Source of the DNA: Euglena gracilis
Lineage: Eukaryota; Euglenozoa; Euglenophyceae; Euglenales; Euglenaceae
NCBI GenBank assembly: GCA_900893395.1
Contig: CAAHFI010813935.1
Coordinates: forward strand, 1 to 64,000
DNA: 64,000 nt
Direction: 5' to 3'
The notes under the pieces were generated by a model. The model made no database searches, was not told where the DNA came from, and saw only the letters and a list, made by a program, of their open reading frames with translations. Below are positions 1 to 9,215 of this stretch, in pieces. Position 1 is the first letter of the stretch. Every line of letters begins with the position of its first letter. The position numbers and the translations under genes were made by a program.

Positions 1-144
1 CGGAAAATTTCGAAATTTTTTGGGAAATAATACCCCCCCCTCGAGCCGGGGCTTCAGGCGAAAAAAATAATCCCCTGGGGGATGTTATTTGGGGGGGTTA
101 CCATGATCTAAGAGTTTTTGTCGGTGATTTTGAATGTGGGGGGG

Positions 145-364
145 ATTTGAGTATTTATGCTTTTTGAGCCATGATCTGACCCGGTGATGCCCCCCCCCCA
201 GGCACATCCAAAGGGACGTCCTTTGGATTTTGACTGTCTTTTCAAGCAAGTTGGAGCAGGATTGGACAAAACACGAGCTTTCTTGTTTTGGGCATCGGCT
301 CTCCCGGGAATTATTTTTTTGCTTTTTTTTGAGGTCAGAATGACATGAAAACCCCCGGACTTAC
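145..364 (-). repeat. Inverted 220 bp segment inside A unit 1
   Basis: This stretch is the reverse complement of the part of the A unit that in other copies runs from GTAAGTCCGGGGG to AATACTCAAAT (compare 1258-1475). Reading + here gives ATTTGAGTATTTAT at 145 and ends in CCCCCGGACTTAC at 352-364, after which the unit resumes forward with CGATGAAATG. Unit length is unchanged, so it is a clean flip in place. No other A unit in the window has it. An assembly error is possible but would have to break twice within 220 bp. Confidence 0.9.
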
Positions 365-449
365 CGATGAAATGTATCAAAAAAATATTGGCGGGCTGGG
401 TCCTGACACACCCACATCGACAGTTGTGAGTTTCACTTTTCACTTTCAC

Positions 450-483
450 TTTCGCCTGGAGCGGGACAGAGCGCCAGGCGAAA
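450..483. repeat. Perfect hairpin in A unit (10 bp arms)
   Basis: Arms TTTCGCCTGG and CCAGGCGAAA flank a 14-nt loop. It follows a degenerate TTTCAC hexamer run (TTTCACTTTTCACTTTCAC). The same hairpin lies at 1566-1599 and in nearly every other A unit and A fragment; the unit near 53100 has lost one arm. It also sits at the junction of the permuted A fragments near 7072 and 22922. Confidence 0.85.
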
Positions 484-944
484 TTCGTGGGATCCGAGGG
501 CTGATGCCCCAGTTCCCACTATTGGCCGAAAAAGGTTACACCTAAACACACACACGCACATCACCACCGTTTGAAAAAATCTCGAACGTGCAATTTTGGA
601 AAGCAATGGGTGGCCAACTTTTGCCGGGAGTGGGGTCCGGGGGGAGATCGACGTTGTTGGTTTTTTCTGGCTGTTCACACATAAGAGTGACCCTAGAAAA
701 AGCGGTGGCGGGCTTTGGGCCACATATATTGCAAAAAATGGAGCCCACACTGGTTGACTCTTCTCCCTTGGGAACATTGCCCACCCGCTTGAGGTTTGGG
801 AAGTTGAAAAACTTGAAATGAGTGCCTTTGGTCGGAGGGTCCGGGCTGTAGGTTGCATCCCAATCTGGCCGTTCACGCAAATCATGCAAGGTGAAATGAA
901 AAGCATTGGGGGCTGGAAAGCATCAAAGGTTGGCGGGGGGACTT

Positions 945-1010
945 TCACCTTCGCGGGGGGGGGGTCCGTGGGGAGGTCCGGGGAGGACGGGGGGTCCGGG
1001 GGGGGGTTGG
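945..1010 (+). repeat. G-rich core of A unit (G-quadruplex candidate)
   Basis: Runs of 4-10 G are separated by TCC, TCCGT or AGGAC. Four or more G-runs within 40 nt fit the usual G-quadruplex pattern on the + strand. The core is present in each complete A unit, and its run lengths differ between copies, as expected of slippage or of sequencing uncertainty. Quadruplex formation is inferred only. Confidence 0.7.
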
Positions 1011-2231
1011 TGTTTTCTGGCCGCACACACATTTTTCCGCAATGTGTCCCAATGGTGCCTAAGGAATGCAAAGGGGGGCTTTTGGCGCTGTTTTTGCTCC
1101 TACGGAACTTCGGAAAATTTCGAAAATTTTTGGGAAATAATACCCCCCCCCCTCGAGCCGGGGCTTCAGGCGAAAAAAATAATCCCCTGGGAGATGTTAT
1201 TTGGGGGGTTACCATGATCTAAGAGTTTTTGTCGGTGATTTTGAATGTGGGGGGGGGTAAGTCCGGGGGTTTTCATGTCATTCTGACCTCAAAAAAAAAA
1301 ACAGCAAAAAAATAATTCCCGGGAGAGCCGATGCCCAAAACAAGAAAGCTCGTATTTTGTCCAATCCTGCTCCAACTTGCTTGAAAAGACAGGCAAAATC
1401 CAAAGGACGTCCCTTTGGATGTGCCTGGGGGGGGGGCATCACCGGGTCAGATCATGGCTCAAAAAGAATAAATACTCAAACGATGAAATGTATCAAAAAA
1501 ATATTGGCGGGCTGGGTCCTGACACACCCACATCGACAGTTGTGAGTTTCACTTTTCACTTTCACTTTCGCCTGGAGCGGGACAGAGCGCCAGGCGAAAT
1601 TCGTGGGATCCGAGGGCTGATGCCCCAGTTCCCACTATTGGCCGAAAAAGGTTACACCTAAACACACACACGCACATCACCACCGTTTGAAAAAATCTCG
1701 AACGTGCAATTTTGGAAAGCAATGGGTGACCAACTTTTGCCGGGAGTGGGGTCCGGGGGGAGATCGACGTTGTTGGTTTTTTCTGGCTGTTTACACAAAA
1801 GAGTGACCCTAGAAAAGGCGGTGGCGGGCTTGGGGCCACATATATTGCAAAAACTGGAGCCCACACTGGTTGACTCTTCTCCCTTGGGAACTTTGCTCAC
1901 CCGCTTGAGGTTTGGGAAGTTGAAAAACTTGAAATGAATGCTTTTGGTCGGAGGGTCCGGGCTGTAGGTTGCATCCCAATCTGGCCGTTCACGCAAACCA
2001 TGCAAGGTAAAAAGAAAAGCATTGGGGGCTGGAAAGCATCAAAGGTTGGCGGGGGGACTTCCGCCTTCGGGGGGGGGTCCGTGGGGAGGGTCCGGGGAGG
2101 ACGGGGGGTCCGGGGGGGGGGTTGGTGTTTTCTGGCCGCACACACATTTTTCCGCAATGTGTCCCAATGGTGTCTAAGGAATGCCCTCCGACAATTAAAT
2201 TTTTAAATTTGCACATGGTGTGAAAGTGTTA

Positions 2232-2457
2232 CCACCTCCCCCCCCCATAATTGACCGTGGGACCTCTCCACGGGACCCCCCCTTTGGTCAATTGGGGGGG
2301 GTTCAATTAGGGGGGGCGTCAATTAGGGGGGTGCCGTCGATTTGGGGGTGCTTCAGCACAGAATCCCCCCGGGCAGTCAATTAGGGGGGGGGTCGAAAAA
2401 ATTTTCCCCGGGGCGTTTGGTCAATTAAGGGGGGGGTCAATTGGGGGGGGGAGGTGG
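2232..2457. mobile_element. MITE1, non-autonomous TIR element in module B
   Basis: This 226 bp insert has near-perfect terminal inverted repeats of about 23-25 bp, starting CCACCTCCCCCCCCC and ending with its complement GGGGGGGGGAGGTGG. It is flanked by TA at 2230-2231 and at 2458-2459. The related module C carries the unfilled site (about 9014-9024, GTGTTAATTCAAAAACTG), which supports a TA target duplication. The interior holds several (T)CAATTAGGGGGG strings and no open frame of note. TA duplication is typical of the Tc1/mariner superfamily, but the ends match no family that I can name. It is a plain DNA-transposon derivative that would need a transposase from elsewhere. Confidence 0.82.
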
Positions 2458-2589
2458 TATTTCAAAAACTGTTCCTCAAAAAGAAGCCAGCAAGCCCCTT
2501 CCATAACTTTTAAGGATGATGTCGAAGTGCGATGAAAGATACTCTTCATCCACAAAAAAATGGCTTTGAGATGGAAGCAACGAGCCCAA

Positions 2590-2657
2590 GTAAAATCATC
2601 AACTATTCAACGAATTGTGAGAAATATAATCGCTGACGTACACCGAATGCCATACAG
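2590..2657 (+). other. Intron-like string in M2 cassette (B1)
   Basis: GTAAAA follows CGAGCCCAA; a CTGAC branch-like string and an ATACAG acceptor come before GTC. The C copy (9148-9215) and the E copy (12983-13056) keep donor, branch region and acceptor in register, and the E copy has the stronger GTAAGT and TGCTAAC. It could be the remnant of a host exon-intron-exon segment caught in the repeat. There is no evidence of splicing or of a full reading frame. Confidence 0.3.
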
Positions 2658-3558
2658 GTCAACAGGAGAGCGAGCAATGGAAACAAATGTGTGCAGAAAG
2701 TGGATAGAACTTTACAAAATCAAGAAGGGGCATGTTTCAGATGGGAAATTTAACAAAATTTGAGCTTTTTTTCGTCCATTATTAGGTAAATTTTGCCAGT
2801 GGGACACCAGCTGAGCATTTTTTAGTCATTCGAATAATATGTAGGCAATTAACCCTTCACAATGACTATAGAATGACCCCCAAAACAGGCTAAAATGGTC
2901 AAAATTGATCAAAAAAAAGTCCAAAATTGGCAAAATTGACAAAAATTGACAAAAAATGACTTCAAATGGGCAAAAATGCAGCCTCCACCAACGATAAACA
3001 TGACCTTGAAGGGCGGCGAAGTCGTTTTTGCAGTGGAAGGCTGTGGCTCGGGTCATTTTCCTGTGAGTCACACGGCTGGCCGACGGCTGGCCGACGGCGT
3101 GCTCCCCCTTTCATTGACCGAGCCAAAAAAAAAACCCGTCGGCCGGGGCCGAGGGACAATAAGGGGGGGGACAATAGGGGGGGGGTAGAAAATCTGACAC
3201 CACCGGTGACAACCATGATTTCACACGGAAGGGAGGTTCGGGGGTGAACCATGTCGCGACTTCCAATCTGACCATTCACATAAATTTTTTTAAAAAAAGT
3301 GGCGGGACTCTGGGGGTAATGCAAAAATTGGCACCCCCGCTGGCAAATTGCCCCCCATATACCCTACATACCCCCATTAATTCTCACTCACCCTCTGCTC
3401 CTTTCTTAAACACTTTTCATCCTTCGATGTTTTCCCCCTAAGTGTGAAATTCTCCGCTGTGCCCTGGGCGAGGGGAGGGGCGGGGGCGCCTGCCCCCAGA
3501 CCCCCTCTTCCCCCCTGCCCCCCAAATAACAGTTAAAATGCCATTGTCCGAATGCAAA

Positions 3559-3663
3559 GGAGGTTCGGCACGTCTGATGAGGACCCTCGGCCACTAGGGG
3601 GGGGGTCCCCATTTTGCCGTGCCGAGGGGGTCTGACCCCAGGGGGGGGGGCTGCCGAACCTCC
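3559..3663. repeat. Foldback structure in module B
   Basis: Perfect 12 bp inverted repeats GGAGGTTCGGCA and TGCCGAACCTCC bound 105 bp that also contain an imperfect inner inverted pair (GACCCTCGGC against GCCGAGGGGGTC). AAA flanks both sides. It may be a tiny foldback or MITE-like insertion, or simply a stable hairpin. The same structure is in the other two B copies (near 45365-45470 and 62967-63073). No empty site is in the window. Confidence 0.5.
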
Positions 3664-4135
3664 AAAGGTCACTGTCTTCGTCACAAAATAATTTATCACC
3701 AGTTTTTTTTAACCCCGCAAGTGACCCCAACATGTATGCAACAGCATGGGGTGGATGGGATGGGGGGTGGAAGGAGTGTGGGGGTGTTTTGTTTGGTGGG
3801 GGTTAAGCCCGAGTTACGGCCATTTCTTGGCGCCAATTTTGGCCATTTTACACTTTTTTCATTTTGCATTTTTTCTGCAGGCCATAATAGCTTGTTTCGG
3901 GGTTCGGGGTGAGGGGGCGTGGGGGGGTTGTGGCGGTGGTGAAGGGGATGTGGGGGGGGGAGGTTGGGTGGTGGGGGGGGGTTGAAAATTCAAAAAAAAA
4001 GCAAACGGCCGAGGATGATTCCCCAGGGCCTCACATAAGCCGATGAAAAACGACACACACGCATTAAATGTAACTTGCTTAACCGACGGAGGGCCCCAAA
4101 ATAAATTTGCTTTGTGATGCAAGCACCGAGCCCAA

Positions 4136-4210
4136 GTAAGTTCATTGGCTATCAACGTTTCATGAATTGTCTGAAATATGACTGCTAACGTACAGCGAAT
4201 ACCGTTTTAG
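4136..4210 (+). other. Intron-like string at the B/D border
   Basis: GTAAGT follows GAGCCCAA, with TGCTAAC about 27 nt before a TTTTAG acceptor followed by GTCAG. These are textbook 5' site, branch and 3' site strings in 75 bp. The 'downstream exon' here is the A fragment beginning GTCAGATCATGGC, so the acceptor coincides with a recombination border between modules. No spliced product can be shown. Confidence 0.3.
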
Positions 4211-4506
4211 GTCAGATCATGGCTCAAAAAGAATAAATACTCAAATGATGAAATGTATCAAAAAAATATTGGCGGGCTGGGTCCTGACACACCCACGTCG
4301 ACAGTTGTGAGTTTCACTTTTCACTTTCACTTTCGCCTGGAGCGGGACAGAGCGCCAGGCGAAATTCGTGGGATCCGAGGGCTGATGCCCCAGTTCCCAC
4401 TATTGGCCGAAAAAGGTTACACCTAAACACACACACGCACATCACCGCTGTTTGAAAAAATCTCGAACGTGCAATTTTGGAAAGCAATGGGTGACCAACT
4501 TTTGCT
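4211..4506 (+). repeat. A fragment at the head of module D
   Basis: From GTCAGATCATGGC to ACCAACTTTTG this matches the middle of the A unit, including the hairpin, then switches to a T-run and CCCCGCAAGTGACCCC. The same fragment heads D copies at 20066, 46014 and 63619. All carry ATCACCGCTGTTTG where ordinary A units have ATCACCACCGTTTG, so they share one ancestor. Confidence 0.88.
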
Positions 4507-5089
4507 TTTGTTTTTTTTTACCCCGCAAGTGACCCCAACATGTATGCAACAGCATGGGGTGGATGGGATGGGGGGTGGAAGGAGTGTGGGGGTGTTTTGT
4601 TGGGTGGGGGTAAGCCTGAGTTACGGCCATTTCTTGGCGCGAAATTTGGCGATTTTACACTTTTTTCATTTTGCATTTTTTCTGCAGGCCATAATAGCTT
4701 GTTTCGGGGTTCGGGGTGAGGGGGCGTGGGAGGGGTTGTGGCGGTGGTGAAGGGGATGTGGGGGGGGGACGTTGGGTGGTGGGGGGTTGAGAATACAAAA
4801 AAAATAAGCAAACAGCCGAGGGATGATTCCCCAGGGCCTCACATAAGCCGATGAAAAACGACACACACGCATTAAATGTAATTTTGATTTGTCTTCAGGT
4901 GGGAATTTCAAAATTTTGGACGCAAAAGACAAACTATTACACATTACATAAATAGACGATTGTTCTGAAATTTCTCACAGATGGTGGGGAATGAAAGCAA
5001 CTCTTCGGAAACCTAAACTGAAGCCCTCAGAATACCATATCTAAAAGCATTTTGATTTCCCCAAAACTCCCCGCAACTAGCCCGAGTTA

Positions 5090-5270
5090 TGGCCAATTTT
5101 CGGCCAGTTTCGGCCATTCTGTACTTTTTGTATTTTTCATTTTGGCCGTAGGCCATAATCGCTTGTTTCGGGGTTTGGGGTGTGGGGGGGGGTGGGGGAG
5201 ATGTGGGGAGGTGTGGCTGGGGTGTGGGGAGAGGTTTGGGGGTGTGAGGGGTGTGGGGGAGCGGTTTGTC
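5090..5270 (+). repeat. TG/G-rich submodule of D
   Basis: A lead of GAGTTATGGCC...GGCCAGTTTCGGCC, then CATAATCGCTTGTTTCGGGG, then G-runs broken by TGT or T. Diverged forms lie at about 3800-3985, 4616-4790, 6050-6225 and 6510-6693, making five paralogs within 3 kb. The lead is the conserved part and the G-run tail is variable. It is a local dispersed repeat of unknown origin. Confidence 0.75.
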
Positions 5271-6903
5271 GGCAAATATCTAGTGTGGGCTAAAGCTGAA
5301 AACAAAATTCGGCCCCTGGTCAAGTAAACTTTCTTTGGTTTGTCTTTTTCTGAAAATTTTAAAAACAACTAAACCAAAAAAAATCAAAGCAAAAAGGCCA
5401 TGGGACGATGCCCCAGGGCCTCCCATAAGCTGCGAAAAAGATCATTCACATACCATTATCATTAGAAAACATGCAGGTTTGCATAGAAAATCCGAAATCA
5501 CCGGTGAAAAACATAGTTTCACACGGGAGGGAGGTTCAGGGGTGAACCACGTCGCGACTCCCCAATCTGGCCATTCACACAAAGTTATTTAAAAAAGGGG
5601 GGACTCTGGGGGTATTGCAATAATTGGCACCCCCGCCAGCAAATAGCCCCCACATACCACACAACCCCCATACCCACCCCCACTAACGCTCGCGCGGGTG
5701 CCATTCAATTCAGGGGAGATGGCCAAAATGGGTGATTTTTCTGGCTGTTCTCGGGGGGGGGGCTATTACCCACTGCCCACCAAATAAGTGCCAAAATACC
5801 ACGAACAACTTTTTTGTACAAAGAACATGATACCGGTTTTTTGACCCCACAGCATCATTCAAGTGTTTTGAACGCTGGAATTTTTGGCAACATAACCAAT
5901 TCAGGTCGTTCACAAAATGATTAAAAATATCAAAAATATATTGGAGGGCTGGGTCCTGACACGCCCACGTAGACAGTGGTGAGTTTCACCGGTAATTACA
6001 GATAAAACACATTCATTCGCTTTTGAAAAATCAAAAACCAGCAGTGCGTGTCTTTTTCTAGGCCGTAGGGCATAATCGCTTGTTTCGGGGTTTGAGGTGT
6101 GGTGGGGTGTGGGGGTCAGGGGAGGTGTGGGGCGTGGAAGGGGGTGTGGGGGCGGGCGTGGGGGGGGTTGGGGGGATGTGGGGGAATGGGGGGGATGGGG
6201 GGGTTGGGAGGGTGGGGGGGTTGAAAATACAAAAAAAACCAAAAGCAAACGGCCGAGGGATGATTACCCAGGGCCTCATGTAGGCCGATCCAAACCGACA
6301 CGCACGCATTAAACGAATTTTGATATGTCTTCAGGTGGGAATTTCAAAATTTTGGACGCAAAAGATAACCTCTCGCACATTACAGAAATAGACGATTCTT
6401 CTGAAATTCCTCACAGATGGTGGGGAATCAAAGGAAACCTAAATTGAAGCCCTTAAAATGCCTTATCTAAAAGTATTTTGATTTCCCCGCAACTCCCCGC
6501 AACTAGCCCGAGTTACGGCCATTTTTCGGCCAGTTTCGGCCATTCTGCACTTTTTGTATTTTGCATTTTGGCCATAGGCCATAATCGCTTGTTTCGGGGT
6601 TTGGGGTGTGGGGGGGTGTGGGGGGGTGTGGGGAGGTGTGGCAGGAGGTGTGCGGGGTGTCAGGTGTGTGGGGGTGGGGGGTGTCGGCAAATATCAGGTG
6701 TGGGCTCCAGTTTCTGCAACACCTCATCTCTTTTTCAGAATGGGATAGTTTCTGAAATTACGTTGATTTCCATGGGACAATTATTCAAGCTGAAAGCAAA
6801 ATTCGGCCCCTGGTCAAGTAAACTTTCTTTGGTTTGTCTTTTTTGAACATTTTAAAAACAACGAAAAAAATAATGCAAAAAATCAAAGAAAAAAGGCCAT
6901 GGG

Positions 6904-7388
6904 ATGCCCACCCGGTTGAAGTTTTCTGGGAAGTTGAACAAATTCAAATTAATTCTTTTGGACGGAAGGGCCGGGCTGGCAGGTTGCATCCCAATCTGGC
7001 CGTTCACGCAAATCATGCAAGGTGAAATGAAAAGCATTGGGGGCTGGAAAGCATCAAAGGTTGGCGGGGGGACTTTCGCCTGGAGCGGGACAGAGCGCCA
7101 GGCGAAATTCGTGGGATCCGAGGGCTGATGCCCCAGTTCCCACTATTGGCCGAAAAAGGTTACACCTAAAAACACACACACGCACATCACCACCGTTTGA
7201 AAAAATCTCGAACGTGCAATTTTGGAAAGCAATGGGTGACCAACTTTTGCTGGGAGTGGGGTCCGGGGGGAGATCGACGTTGTTGGTTTTTTCTGGCTGT
7301 TCACACAAAAGAGTGACCCTGGAAAAAGCGGTGGCGGGCTTGGGGCCCCATATATTGCAAAAAATGGAGCCCACACTGGTCAAATGTG
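6904..7388 (+). repeat. Permuted A fragment in module D
   Basis: 6904-7080 corresponds to the late part of the A unit (GTTGCATCCCAATCTGGCC... GGTTGGCGGGG), and 7072-7388 to the middle part (hairpin to CACACTGGT). The order is therefore reversed relative to the unit. The two parts meet in the shared string ACTTTCGCC at 7072-7080. The first part is clearly more diverged from array units than the second. The D2 copy is at 22754-23238. Confidence 0.85.
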
Positions 7389-7527
7389 TTGGGGGTGGGG
7401 GGTGGGTGGGGGGTGGGGGTGGGGGTGGGGTGGGTGGGGTGTGGGGGTGTGGGGGGTGTGAGGGGGGTGTGCGGGGGGTGTGTGGGGTGTGGGGGGTGTG
7501 AGGGGGAGTGTGGGGGGTGTGGGGGGT
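7389..7527 (+). repeat. GGGGTGT minisatellite
   Basis: About 139 bp are built from G-runs separated by TGT, T or TGA, with no C except a few CGGGG. The D2 counterpart at 23239-23384 is about 146 bp with a different run order, so this tract has changed since the 9.8 kb duplication. It is strongly G-quadruplex prone. It is not a recognised telomere repeat. Confidence 0.8.
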
Positions 7528-7594
7528 AGGTAAATGTCCAGTCTCGGCTTCCGTTTTTTTTTGCAACAATGGGTAGTGATAATGGGGGGGGCGC

Positions 7595-7620
7595 GGGGGG
7601 GGGGGCGCAGCCCCCCCCCC
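7595..7620. repeat. G11/C10 hairpin
   Basis: Eleven G, the loop CGCAG, then ten C: a nearly perfect G:C stem that should extrude readily as a cruciform and stall polymerases. The D2 copy is near 23452-23477. Run lengths should be treated as uncertain. Confidence 0.75.
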
Positions 7621-8665
7621 ACCGCGGTGGACATAGGCCACCAAACCCCCCATCGCTGGCCGTGGGCCTTGACAATGTCTGTCTGGGTTACAAATTTTTC
7701 ACGAAAAATATCAAAAATTTTAGGTTGAAGTGTTTGTGGTTTTTAGGAGTGGTGAAAAAAAGTGCTAAATCAAAAAAAATGCACCAAATGTTGGCACAGT
7801 CAAATTTTATTGACATTTTTTCTCTTGTAATTTTTTTTGGATTTTCAGTGGCATTCTTTGCTTCAAAAAACTGCGAGAATCAAAACTTTGAGAAAATTGT
7901 GAAAATTTGGAAGGTGTGAAAAAAGGCAACTTTGGGGGGTTTTTTGGGGGACCTCCTATATGCCAATGCGGGTCCCAAAATGGGTCCAAAATACGCCCGG
8001 CGCCGAGCCCACACTGGTCGAGTGTGGGGGGTGAGGGGGTTGGGGTATATGACTAGTGTAGGAGCCATCTGAATGCACTTATGACAAAAATTTTGAATGT
8101 GAAATTTCGGAGGAAATTGGGTGAGAAACCCAAATTTTCGACCGGGGGTGGTTCTGGGGGGTCGGGGTAGTTGGTTTTTTTCTGGCTGTACACACAAAGG
8201 AGTGCCCCTGAAAAAGCATTGGCGGGCTTGGGGCCCAGTTTCCTCACGAAACACCCAACCTTCGCCACCAACCTTTTACAAACTACAAAAATGATGACCC
8301 CAAGAGAAAGCCCGATGAAGTTCTCCCCCTAGTTTTGTCCGGGGGAACTGATCAGTCAGTCATAGTTACCCCCCCCCTGATTTGCTCGAACGGGGGTGGA
8401 TCTAGGCCACCTGAAGGGCAGCCAAATGAGGGGCGTGGTCACACAGCTGGTGAGGGCCACAAGGTTCTACAGATCCGGGGATGGGGGGGGCATGAAGGTT
8501 GTGAAGGCACACCTCCGGACTGAGATTCATGCGTCGCAATATCATATTCATAATTCACAATTCCCATTGATCATTTGAGAACCTGTGACAAAGTTGGGGG
8601 AATGAAGGTGTGTCCAGGGACCTCAAGTCACACACTGAGGATGAAATAGAACATATTGGGAGTTT

Positions 8666-8934
8666 TTGACTCTTCTCCCTTGGGAACATTGCCCACCCGC
8701 TTGAGGTTTGGGAAGTTGAAAAACTTGAAATGAATGCCTTTGGTCGGAGGGTCCGGGCTGTAGGTTGCATCCCAATCTGGCCGTTCACGCAAATCATGCA
8801 AGGTAAAATGAAAAGCATTGGGGGCTGGAAAGCATCAAAGGTTGGCGGGGGGACTTTCGCCTTCGCGGGGGGGGGGTCCGTGAGGGGTCCGGGGAGGACG
8901 GGGGTCCGGGGGGGGTTGGTGTTTTCTAGCCGCA
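8666..8934 (+). repeat. A fragment at the D/C border
   Basis: From TTGACTCTTCTCCC to the CCGCACACACA string this matches the last third of the A unit, with its own variants (GGTAAAATGAAAAG, TTTTCTAGCCGC). It leads directly into the M2 cassette of module C. The D2 copy is at about 24528-24796. Confidence 0.85.
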
Positions 8935-9147
8935 CACACATTTTTCCGCAATGTGTCCCAATGGTGTCTGAGGAATGCCCTCCGACAATCTAAATTTGCA
9001 CATCGTGTGAAAGTGTTAATTCAAAAACTGTTCCTCAAAAAGAAGCCAGCCAGCCCTTCCATAACTTTTAAGGATGATGTCGAAGTGCGATGAAAGATAC
9101 TCTTCATCCACAAAAAAATGGCTTTGAGATGGAAGCAACGAGCCCAA

Positions 9148-9215
9148 GTAAAATCATCAACTATTCAACGAATTGTGAGAAATATAATCGCTGAAGTACA
9201 CCAAATACCGTACAG
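9148..9215 (+). other. Intron-like string in M2 cassette (C1)
   Basis: GTAAAA after GAGCCCAA, and GTACAG before GTCAACAGG. The length is 68 bp, the same as in B1 and 6 bp shorter than in E. The branch region reads CTGAA, weaker than in the E copy. Splicing is an inference only. Confidence 0.27.

Larger units (their letters stand above)
1..2183 (+). repeat. Module A array I (two ~1.11 kb tandem units)
   Basis: Two head-to-tail units begin at 1 and 1111, where the string CGGAAAATTT recurs. Each unit carries in order a C-run followed by CTCGAGCC, a GTAAGTCC string, a TTTCAC-rich stretch, a 10 bp-arm hairpin, two TCTGGC(C/T)GTTCAC strings, and a G-rich core of GGGGTCC repeats. The first unit has an inverted piece at 145-364. 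The second is of the B-adjacent type, recognised by AAAACTGGAGCC near 1853, GGTAAAAAGAAAAG near 2005 and GTGTCTAAGG near 2170. The same variants recur in every A unit that touches module B. The window starts inside or at the edge of this array, so its true length is unknown. No gene is recognised. Confidence 0.93.
2184..4210 (+). repeat. Module B, copy 1
   Basis: Module of 2.03 kb, repeated at 44003-46013 and 61601-63618. Contents in order: an M2 cassette (about 2157-2760) split by MITE1 at 2232-2457; a run of degenerate CAAAATTGA repeats at 2890-2985; two copies of CGGCTGGCCGA near 3071-3095; a stretch at 3180-3400 that is paralogous to 5490-5700 in module D; a small foldback structure at 3559-3663; a G-rich tract near 3900-3985; and an intron-like string at 4136-4210. 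The segment 3690-4075 is paralogous to 4507-4870 of D. No coding region is supported. Confidence 0.9.
4211..8934 (+). repeat. Module D, copy 1
   Basis: Module of 4.7 kb, present complete again at 20066-24796 and as its first few hundred bases at 46014 and 63619. In order: an A fragment (4211-4506); a TG/G-rich submodule at 4507-4870 and recurring forms at 5090-5270, 6050-6300 and 6510-6700, each led by GGCCATAATCGCTTGTTTCGGGG or a close variant; a B-paralogous part at 5490-5700; a permuted A fragment (6904-7388); a GGGGTGT minisatellite (7389-7527); a long G/C hairpin (7595-7620); an A/T-rich stretch at 7680-7920; about 700 bp of unassigned sequence; and an A fragment at 8666-8934. No gene is supported. 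Confidence 0.9.

Noticed and set aside
1300-1345. GTAAGTCC...AAACAG in A units as an active intron of about 48 bp
   Set aside because: A donor string is present in each unit, but the acceptor lies in an A-run with no pyrimidine tract, and there is no open frame to join. Too weak to annotate.
2280-2460. (T)CAATTAGGGGGG repeats as telomere repeats
   Set aside because: Irregular spacing, variable G-runs, and containment within MITE1. Not a telomere array.
6058-6309. Pro- and His-rich frames over G-rich tracts (here and near 4655, 5087, 7301, 23151)
   Set aside because: They are simple translations of GGGGTGT and GGGGTCC runs read in antisense. Low-complexity artefacts.
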